From Calditrichota bacterium (GTDB lineage Bacteria > Calditrichota > Calditrichia > RBG-13-44-9 > J075), in contig JAJRYW010000144.1 of assembly GCA_024275555.1 (NCBI GenBank), positions 1 through 5,064 of the forward strand: DNA of 5,064 bases. Direction: 5' to 3'. This document shows positions 1 to 5,064 of this stretch, piece after piece. Made by a program: the position numbers and the translations under genes. The notes beneath the pieces are model-generated. The model saw only the letters and a program-made list of their open reading frames with translations, did not search any database and was not told the DNA's origin. Every line of letters starts with the position of its first letter. Position 1 is the first letter of the stretch.

Positions 1-159
1 GTTCCGGCGGCTCTCAGCGGCGTGTTGGACGCCCGGGTTCGGCTGCGTTTTCGCACCTTCCCCCCCTACGCCATCCGCGACGGCGGCGCACACCTGATTC
101 CCATGCTGCCCATTTTTGAGATGGAAGCCGACAGCGCCGTTATTTCGGTGATCCCGTAA
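1..159 (+). CDS. C-terminal fragment of an unidentified protein
   Basis: Frame 1 is open from the first base of the window to a TAA at 157-159, giving 52 residues of a protein whose beginning lies outside the window to the left. Third positions are mostly G or C, as expected for a coding frame here. The visible tail contains RLRFRTFPPYAIRDGG followed by a hydrophobic stretch (HLIPMLPIFEME) and ends SAVISVIP, which suggests a beta-rich C-terminus. No motif lets me assign a family. The gene is convergent with the two minus-strand genes and so is not part of their operon. Because it is only a short tail, it could also be the end of a pseudogene. The coding call is likely; the function is unknown. 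Confidence 0.55.
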   Translation, partial: VPAALSGVLDARVRLRFRTFPPYAIRDGGAHLIPMLPIFEMEADSAVISVIP

Positions 160-193
160 ACAGGGGCCTGGTGGGATTTCCAAAGTGAGGATT

Positions 194-222
194 ACATCTC
201 CCGGAAATAGTTCGGGAGATGT
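194..222. terminator. Intergenic hairpin, possible bidirectional terminator
   Basis: A perfect 10-bp inverted repeat, ACATCTCCCG (194-203) and CGGGAGATGT (213-222), is extended inward by a G-T wobble and an A-T pair, leaving a 5-base loop (206-210). It lies between the two convergent stop codons, 35 bp after the plus-strand stop and about 60 bp beyond the minus-strand stop, which is where a shared terminator would be expected. Neither side has an immediate T tract: the nearest on the plus strand is six T at 246-251, too far for a textbook intrinsic terminator. It could instead be a Rho-associated or mRNA-stabilising stem, or a binding site for a dimeric protein. The structure is certain; the role is inferred from position. 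Confidence 0.5.
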
Positions 223-284
223 CTGAAATACAGAACTGCGGTATATTTTTTCGTACGGTCTCCCGTTCGGCAAGCGGGCCAACC

Positions 285-2753
285 TTATCCCCCCTGCTTC
301 CCCTGTCTTTTCGCCGGATTGCCCTGGTCGTCGGCTTCCTGAAATCCTCGAACCGCACGGGCCAGGTAATTATGATCCACTGGCCCCGTAAAGGACTGCG
401 AAGTTCCGTTTGCGATGGCCTCGCTCCTGGTTTGTTCCCCCCAGGAAACCCGGTCGCCGATCAATTTTCCGGCTTTCTTCAATTCCTGAATTTTCGCTTT
501 CATGGCCCGGAGCCGGGTAATGGCATGGTTGACGGCGGCTTCTTCCAGGCGTTCCGGGTCGTCCGGTCTTCCGCTCAAAATATCCCGCAGCCTGTTTTCA
601 TCCAGACCCAGTATTTTTTCGGCGCTGCCGCGATCGATCTGCTCCTGCAGGTAAACCAACTTCCCATTCACTTCATCGAAATGGGCCAGTACGTTGCTTC
701 CCAGGGGTCTGGCCCGGTCGACCGGAAAGGCCATGTCATTGTCGATTCCGGTAACCTGCTTGCCGGTTTCATCAATAAAAATGTTGCCCAGGTGCCGGTC
801 TAATTGCCCGGTAAGCGCATCCATCAATTGCAGGTCGGAGAGGTTCTTCTGAACTTGAGGATCACCAAAATCAATCGGGGCGTGTATTTGAATCGAGTCA
901 ATGACGTCGCTGTAATCAAAACTTCCATCTTTTTTTAAGAAATTGTGCACAAAGGGAGAAACCGCTTCACTTTGCATCACCTGTGTACCTCCGGCTTTAC
1001 CGGTAATGCCCAGAACATTGCCGTCGGTGTCGGTGGAAAAAACTTCATCCGCCACCACATTAAATTTCAGTTCCCGGTTCAGCCGCGAGGAGAGCACTTG
1101 CCGGGCGATAAGGTTGGGGCTCTCCGTCAACGGCCCCTCTTCTCTAAAGCCGAGATTAAAGCTGGTGTCGTTCCCTTCATCGCCGGCTTGCAGCGCTTTT
1201 TTGGCAAAGCCGAAGCGGGCGCCGGTGGTTCCGATCTCCCCGTTGCTTTCGGCCAGGAACACCTCGCTGGCGGTGCCGGTGTTCAGCAGTTTCAGCGGAG
1301 CGGCCAGTTGCCGGTTGTAGTCGGCGTTCCAGACCTCCCGGGCAACATCTTTAAGGCGCTGCAAGTTTTGAACCGGGTCAGAGACACGGTCAATCAGGTC
1401 TTGCACAACTGCTTTCTTATCGCCCTTCCGGGAGGAACTTTTCAGCGCCAGGTAGCTTTGGGCGTTCTTTTCCAGCGCGTCGGCCTGGTCATCAAGTCTG
1501 GCCCGGAAACGCCGGAGAAGCTGCCGGTTTAACTGCAAACGTTTGTCCAGCGTCTTGTCGAGTTCTTCGATCTTTTCGCTTTCCACGGCAATTTCTTTCA
1601 CGAGGCGGTTAATTCCCTCGCGGGCGGCGTCTATATCCGCCATATCCTTTTTGATGAGTCCCCACAGGTCGCTGATTTCCCGGTCAATCCCGGCCCGGTC
1701 GGCGTCCTCCGCCAGGGAGAGCGAATCCTGAAGCACTCTTAATTGGGACAACTTCGAGGTCAACTGCAGGCCGTAGTTTAAGCTGTTTTTGGTCAGTTCC
1801 GTTTTTTGTTTTTGCAGGGAGACCATTCGCGCCGCCCCGGCGCTCTTCTCGCTGCCAAATTTAATGATTTCCTGTTTCAGAACCTGGGCGTCAGTGCGGT
1901 AATCAGCCAGGTTGCCATGATAGCTTTCCAGGGAATTCAACAGCCGGTTATACTCCGGGGTGCGCTGCCGCCGCTCCCGGCCCAGGGTTCTCTCGCGGGT
2001 GGCTTTCTGGAATTCATCGACGGTCATGATCGGCTTTAACGGTGCGGTAGATCGCAAGTCCGGGGTGGGGTCTGCAACCGGCCGGCGGGGCGCGGCGGAA
2101 CGCTTTGCCGGGGCGGGCCGGCCGGGCCGGTTATTATCGTCAGCAGCACGGCTGCTATCGTCGCGGCTGTCTGAGGCGCTCTCTTCGCGGTCGGCCGGAA
2201 GCTCCCCCTCGCCGCCCTGCTGCTCGGTCACCCGGAAGATCAAACCCACCGTTTCATCATTCGGAAAATCCTTCTCCGGTTCGGAAAGCGTGTATTGCTT
2301 TCCATCCGGGCTGGTGCGATTTAGTTCTGCCAGCAGGCTGTTCACCGCCTCGCGGCCGGCTTCTTCCTCTTCCCGCTGCACGTGCATTATCAGGGTGTGG
2401 GGAAAACCGCCGTTGCCGTTTTCGCTGTAAAAACTGCGGAGTTCATCAGCCATCTCTCCCGCATCTTCACGGGCGGGCTGATCCTGGTAATTCATGAGCA
2501 TCACCGGCCCGCGGTCATTTTTCATAAAAAAGCTGGTAAACTTTCCGCTGGAGGAGACCATCATCGAAGCATCCGAATCGAGGGTTCTCATAAAATCCAC
2601 CGAGATCAAACCAAGCCTTTGCAACATGAGGCGCCTGGTCTTAACCAGCTTCTTGCGCAACCTGGAAGAAGAATTGCCCCGGCCAAAACCGGTCGAATTT
2701 CTTCTTGAAGAGTTCCGCCGCCTGGAATTTCTTTTGCCTTTTCCTCCGGCCAT
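285..2753 (-). CDS. Modular atypical kinase-like protein, possible Tc-associated effector
   Basis: Complete 822-residue protein with ATG at 2753-2751 and TAA at 287-285. The start is supported by a Shine-Dalgarno-like GGTGA seven bases upstream and a 2-bp gap after the TcA stop. Visible layout: residues 1-46 are basic and low-complexity (17 Lys/Arg, no acidic residue); about 47-178 is a mixed alpha/beta region of unknown family; about 180-240 is a Pro/Arg/Ala/Asp-rich linker; about 260-440 is a long charged helical, probably coiled-coil region; about 480-775 is a kinase-like domain. The latter shows a P-loop-like GTASEVFL (493-500), candidate ATP lysines K518/K519, a helix IARQVLSSRLN (549-559), the catalytic loop GQLDRHLGN (D652, N657) and GIDNDMAFP (D671/D673). 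DRHxxN is typical of PI3/PI4 and related atypical kinases; IDNDMAFP resembles IDNGLAFP of type II PI4-kinases. There is no signal peptide or membrane segment. Whether it phosphorylates a lipid or a protein cannot be told. The effector role is inferred from its TcA neighbour. Confidence 0.85.
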   Translation of the reverse strand: MAGGKGKRNSRRRNSSRRNSTGFGRGNSSSRLRKKLVKTRRLMLQRLGLISVDFMRTLDSDASMMVSSSGKFTSFFMKNDRGPVMLMNYQDQPAREDAGEMADELRSFYSENGNGGFPHTLIMHVQREEEEAGREAVNSLLAELNRTSPDGKQYTLSEPEKDFPNDETVGLIFRVTEQQGGEGELPADREESASDSRDDSSRAADDNNRPGRPAPAKRSAAPRRPVADPTPDLRSTAPLKPIMTVDEFQKATRERTLGRERRQRTPEYNRLLNSLESYHGNLADYRTDAQVLKQEIIKFGSEKSAGAARMVSLQKQKTELTKNSLNYGLQLTSKLSQLRVLQDSLSLAEDADRAGIDREISDLWGLIKKDMADIDAAREGINRLVKEIAVESEKIEELDKTLDKRLQLNRQLLRRFRARLDDQADALEKNAQSYLALKSSSRKGDKKAVVQDLIDRVSDPVQNLQRLKDVAREVWNADYNRQLAAPLKLLNTGTASEVFLAESNGEIGTTGARFGFAKKALQAGDEGNDTSFNLGFREEGPLTESPNLIARQVLSSRLNRELKFNVVADEVFSTDTDGNVLGITGKAGGTQVMQSEAVSPFVHNFLKKDGSFDYSDVIDSIQIHAPIDFGDPQVQKNLSDLQLMDALTGQLDRHLGNIFIDETGKQVTGIDNDMAFPVDRARPLGSNVLAHFDEVNGKLVYLQEQIDRGSAEKILGLDENRLRDILSGRPDDPERLEEAAVNHAITRLRAMKAKIQELKKAGKLIGDRVSWGEQTRSEAIANGTSQSFTGPVDHNYLARAVRGFQEADDQGNPAKRQGKQGG
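429..1316 (-). other. Kinase-like catalytic domain (PI4K-II / HipA-like fold)
   Basis: This covers about residues 480-775 of the 822-residue protein. Expected landmarks occur in kinase order and spacing: a small-residue loop between strands (NTGTASEVFL, 491-500), a strand with paired lysines (FGFAKKA, 514-520), a helix (546-562) followed by FNVVADEVF as a hinge-side strand, a catalytic loop with D652 and N657, and a metal-binding IDND (670-673). A C-terminal helical part (about 735-760) follows. The loop lacks the GxGxxG of eukaryotic-type protein kinases, as is usual in atypical kinase-like folds. All residues needed for catalysis seem to be present, so an active enzyme is plausible. Domain borders are estimates by eye. 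Confidence 0.75.
2688..2732 (-). repeat. Five-residue RNSxx repeat in basic N-terminus
   Basis: Residues 8-22 of the kinase-like protein are three tandem five-residue units starting RNS (RNSRR, RNSSR, RNSTG). The codons differ between units (for example AGA-AAT-TCC, CGG-AAC-TCT, AGA-AAT-TCG), so the periodicity is kept at the protein level and is not a fresh DNA slippage product. The repeat sits in the wholly basic first 46 residues. Confidence 0.6.
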
Positions 2754-2755
2754 GA

Positions 2756-5064
2756 TTAATTCACCGCTGCTTTATAAGTGATGATCAGGTTTACCGTATT
2801 TAGTGTTTCTTTCTTGCCTTTCAGCGTAAAGGTCCAGTCCGATCCCCGGCTGCTGATGCTCAGCCCGGCGACATCGAGATATTGATTGTCCTTCAGGGTC
2901 AACTCCTCATCGCCGTTCAGCGCCATGCTCACTGCCCCGCTATCCGAACGATCAAATTGGCTGAAAATACCCAGGATTTTACTGCTGCTCATGTTGGGGA
3001 ACATCTCCCGGGTCAGGGTAATTTTCAAATCGCCGCTGTTGGCCTGGAAGTCATTCCACTCCCGGGGAAACTCCCGAGAGAGATCAAATAAGACGGCGGT
3101 CTGATAGGGTTTCAGCAGCCCTTTCACCGCCGTCGCAAAGGTCTCGCCGCCCTGGAGGGCCGTGTATTTGAGGTTGACAACCAGGTTGGTCAGTTGCTTG
3201 ATATTATACGAGCCCTTCTTGCCGTTCAGGGTCAGTCGCCAGGCGGAAACCGCCCCGGCGCCCTCGAAGGGCAGGTAACGGTCGTCGTCGAAACGCAGCT
3301 CGAATAATCCGTTGTTCTTCTCATATTCATCGATGTGCGAGAGGGCAATCTGCTGGTTGGCCCGCCAGTCGCTGCGGATCGACAAGGGGGGGCTGTCCTG
3401 GGGATTTAAGAGAAACTTCACAGCTTTGGGATCCGGTTCGAGAACGGTTTGGTGACTTAATTGGGTCAGGGTGGCATTGACTTGCTCCGCCCCGGCCATT
3501 TCGAAACTGAGCGAGATGGTCTTGATCTGCCGGCAGTAGTGGCCCTGGAAATCATAATCGAACATGGACTCCGGCAAACGGAATTCACAGCTTCCCCGGG
3601 TCTTCAGTTGCAGCAGGGCCAGCGGGTCCAGTTCCAGCAAGGAAATATTGCGGGAAATTTCCAGGCGGCGCCGGTTGCTTTCGATAAAGGCGCGTTCCAT
3701 GCGGTCAATATCCAGGCCCAGGCTGTCCCCGGCCAACAGACCTTTTCTCTGGCTGTCCCAATAGGCCGGCTGAATAAAATTGACCTCGCTTTCGGCCATG
3801 CCGCGCTCAAACCGGAAGGCCTGCTCGGCATACTTGGCCATGTCATGGGCCAGCTTATAGGTCTGGTAGTAAACTGCGGAGAGTTTGCTGATCATCCATT
3901 GGTAAAGCTGCTTATTGGTGAACTTATCCTTCATAAAAACGGTCACGGATTCATTGTGCTCAATTTCTTTTTCCAGGATTTCGATTTCTCTTTGTGCGGC
4001 CTTTTTCTGCCATTCGGCCCCGGCAATCTGGGCGGCAATTTGCTTCACTTCGCTTTCGGAAATCAATTTTTGAAGCACCCACTCCTCTTTCATCCGCTCG
4101 AAAGCGGCCTGAATGCCAATGGCCTCGCCGCCCATGCTCAGCGCTTCGCCCAGGTTCTGAGCCCCCTCGGCGGCGCTGTCAAAACTCTTGGCTAAATGCA
4201 TCCCGCCGGTTTCCGCGCCAAAGGAAAACAAACCGACGGTGACCTCCGGAACGGCCGGGGAAAAACTCCCTAAAATTTTCAGCACCACCGAAGCAGCCTG
4301 GGAAACAGCGCCGGCAATCATCATGCTCATTTGGGCAATCTCAAAAGGGCTCATACCGGTGGAGATCAGGTTTTGGAAATGTTGGATTCTCTCCCGGGCG
4401 TTTGCCTGGCTTTCCTCAAGAGAGTTGATGCTTTCTTCCACTTCTCCTAATTGAGCGGCCCGGACATCCTGCATCATGGCGAGGATAACGCTCTCCTGTT
4501 TGTTCTGCAACAGGCCCAGTTCTTCCGCGTCGCGTTTTTCCAGCGCGCCCAGCAGATCGCCGCTGAACTGATTCAGCTTTTGCACCAGTTCCCGGGCTTT
4601 ATTAATCATAAACGAGAAACGATAGTGGGGAACCGAGACCACAAAGCCTGCGGCCGCCTGGGCAAGCCCCGCTCCGGCGCCCACCGCCTGAACAATGGCC
4701 ATCGGATCAATCGGCGGCTGGAAGAGGGGCAACGGTTGCTTGACTCCCATAATATTGAGGCACTGCCGTATTTTGTAAAGGCGGTCTTCCACCCGGTCCC
4801 AATAATCCACAAACAATTCATTCTCCGGGATAAAGAAATAGGGGTTATTGATGATGCTGTCGTGGATGGTTCCGGCGAAATTGAGCCTGGTGGGCGGCGG
4901 CTGAATAGCATTTTCCAGATCGAGCAGAAATTCATAGGTTTTACTGGGATTATACAAGCCGTCGTCGACCTCCGGCCCGCCGTAGGAGCGCGTTTCGGAC
5001 AGAATTTTTACACCCAAACTTTCCGGCTTTCTTCCTAACAAATCATAAGCCAGGATATAGAGCA
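2756..5064 (-). CDS. Tc toxin subunit A (TcA), C-terminal part, partial at 5' end
   Basis: The frame is open across the right window edge to TAA at 2758-2756, giving 768 residues. The TTG at 5041-5039 could be read as a start, but coding continues in frame upstream (LYILAYDLLG), so this is the tail of a larger protein; whole TcA subunits usually have about 2,300-2,500 residues. Numbering from that TTG, residues 77-113 carry the TcA signature with WDRVEDRLYKIR, CLNIMGV and LPLFQPPIDP. About 140-412 are long amphipathic helices with a central hydrophobic, Gly/Ala-rich tip (about 231-280), matching the translocation channel that enters the host membrane. QLYQWMISKLSAVYYQTY, AEQAFRFE, FIQPAYWD, GLLAGDSL and YLPFEG match the conserved TcB-binding end. 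In known toxins TcA pentamers bind the host and inject the TcB-TcC cargo. Unusually, about 133 residues follow the normal end. The family call is firm; host and partner are unknown. Confidence 0.93.
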   Translation of the reverse strand, partial: LYILAYDLLGRKPESLGVKILSETRSYGGPEVDDGLYNPSKTYEFLLDLENAIQPPPTRLNFAGTIHDSIINNPYFFIPENELFVDYWDRVEDRLYKIRQCLNIMGVKQPLPLFQPPIDPMAIVQAVGAGAGLAQAAAGFVVSVPHYRFSFMINKARELVQKLNQFSGDLLGALEKRDAEELGLLQNKQESVILAMMQDVRAAQLGEVEESINSLEESQANARERIQHFQNLISTGMSPFEIAQMSMMIAGAVSQAASVVLKILGSFSPAVPEVTVGLFSFGAETGGMHLAKSFDSAAEGAQNLGEALSMGGEAIGIQAAFERMKEEWVLQKLISESEVKQIAAQIAGAEWQKKAAQREIEILEKEIEHNESVTVFMKDKFTNKQLYQWMISKLSAVYYQTYKLAHDMAKYAEQAFRFERGMAESEVNFIQPAYWDSQRKGLLAGDSLGLDIDRMERAFIESNRRRLEISRNISLLELDPLALLQLKTRGSCEFRLPESMFDYDFQGHYCRQIKTISLSFEMAGAEQVNATLTQLSHQTVLEPDPKAVKFLLNPQDSPPLSIRSDWRANQQIALSHIDEYEKNNGLFELRFDDDRYLPFEGAGAVSAWRLTLNGKKGSYNIKQLTNLVVNLKYTALQGGETFATAVKGLLKPYQTAVLFDLSREFPREWNDFQANSGDLKITLTREMFPNMSSSKILGIFSQFDRSDSGAVSMALNGDEELTLKDNQYLDVAGLSISSRGSDWTFTLKGKKETLNTVNLIITYKAAVN
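2761..2765 (-). promoter_or_regulatory. Ribosome binding site of the kinase-like gene
   Basis: GGTGA on the minus strand lies seven bases before the ATG at 2753, inside the last codons of the TcA gene. With the 2-bp gap between TcA stop and ATG, this suggests that translation of the kinase-like protein is coupled to that of TcA and that both come from one mRNA. No separate promoter is evident in front of the second gene. Confidence 0.6.
2765..2905 (-). repeat. Copy 2 of duplicated TcA C-terminal beta segment
   Basis: Residues 713-759 of the visible TcA part run from ELTLKDNQYL through DWTFTLKGKK to NLIITYKAA, at the very end of the protein. They align by eye with the segment at 3158-3301, with a 3-residue insertion before the Trp and a 3-residue gap after GKK. 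The resemblance is at protein level only and implies an old duplication or a second domain of the same fold. Confidence 0.5.
3158..3301 (-). repeat. Copy 1 of duplicated TcA C-terminal beta segment
   Basis: Residues 581-628 of the visible TcA part run from ELRFDDDRYLPFEG through WRLTLNGKK to NLVVNLKYTA. This is the ordinary end of the TcB-binding domain in classical TcA proteins. A diverged version recurs at 2765-2905. Shared landmarks, in order, are EL, an acidic pair, YL, a Gly, Trp, TL.GKK and a final NL(V/I)-rich strand ending in YTA or YKA. Confidence 0.55.
3806..4624 (-). other. TcA translocation-channel helical region
   Basis: This covers about residues 140-412 of the visible TcA part. 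Two long, heptad-like charged helical stretches flank a hydrophobic segment of about 50 residues (4202-4351) containing IAQMSMMIAGAVSQAAS and a Gly/Phe-rich turn (GLFSFGAETGG). In Photorhabdus TcdA1 the equivalent segment is the channel tip that is released from the shell and inserts into the membrane. The assignment rests on colinearity with flanking conserved TcA motifs; exact borders are approximate. Confidence 0.75.

Noticed and set aside
262..278. Small 6-bp stem just past the kinase-like stop codon
   Set aside because: It is short with a wobble pair, and on the minus strand it is followed by an A run and not a T run, so it does not look like a terminator for that gene.
140..358. Short minus-strand open frame over the 3' end of the kinase-like gene
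   Set aside because: It starts inside the kinase-like gene in another frame and runs through the intergenic hairpin into the end of the convergent gene; no coding signal supports it.
945..1532. Plus-strand open frames opposite the kinase-like gene
   Set aside because: They overlap the kinase N-lobe and coiled coil on the opposite strand and have no ribosome site or familiar domain; they are shadows of the minus-strand gene.
2085..2130. Very GC-rich stretch with GGCCGG palindromes
   Set aside because: It encodes the Arg/Pro/Ala-rich linker of the kinase-like protein (around NNRPGRPAPAKR); the composition follows from those residues, and no separate element is needed.
3461..4195. Long plus-strand open frame (244 codons) opposite the TcA gene
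   Set aside because: It lies wholly antisense to conserved TcA motifs; its openness follows from the codon bias of the opposite strand, and its translation shows no recognisable domain.
4451..5038. Plus-strand open frame of 195 codons opposite the TcA gene
   Set aside because: It is antisense to the WDRVEDRLYKIR/LPLFQPPIDP region, which is clearly the true coding strand.
5039..5041. TTG as start codon of the TcA gene
   Set aside because: The same frame stays open to the window edge with TcA-like residues (LYILAYDLLG), and TcA proteins are far longer, so the gene is truncated by the window and does not start here.

Overview
The window is almost filled by two large minus-strand genes, separated by 2 bp and almost certainly co-transcribed. 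Read in the direction of transcription (right to left), the first is the C-terminal part of a Tc-toxin A subunit (TcA; the TcdA/TccB/XptA class of large pentameric pore and translocon proteins). At least 768 codons are visible and the N-terminal part lies beyond the right edge. The second is a complete 822-residue protein that I do not recognise as a named family. It is modular: a very basic, disordered N-terminus, a small alpha/beta-like region, a low-complexity linker, a long coiled coil, and a C-terminal domain with the hallmarks of an atypical protein-kinase-like fold (catalytic loop DRHLGN, metal-binding motif IDNDMAFP). The latter motif closely resembles that of type II phosphatidylinositol 4-kinases and related bacterial effector kinases.

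Layout: 1-159, C-terminus of an unidentified plus-strand gene convergent with the other two. 160-284, a 125-bp intergenic spacer with a strong hairpin at 194-222 that may end transcription from both sides. 285-2753 (-), the kinase-like protein. 2756-5064 (-), the partial TcA subunit. No RNA genes, insertion sequences, integrase sites or CRISPR arrays are visible.

The organism cannot be named. The DNA is moderately GC-rich with GC-leaning third positions. The TcA is not close to the insect-pathogen (Photorhabdus/Xenorhabdus) form: after the usual TcB-binding end it carries about 130 extra residues that look like a degenerate second copy of the last beta segment. This suggests an environmental bacterium with a divergent Tc-like system.

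Working model (inference): the TcA forms the host-binding pore, and the tightly coupled kinase-like protein is a separately encoded effector or accessory factor of the same system. In classical Tc toxins the effector is the hypervariable C-terminus of TcC, enclosed in a TcB-TcC cocoon. A free-standing kinase directly behind TcA would be a different arrangement and is the most interesting point here. No TcB or TcC gene is in the window, so it may lie upstream, elsewhere or be absent.
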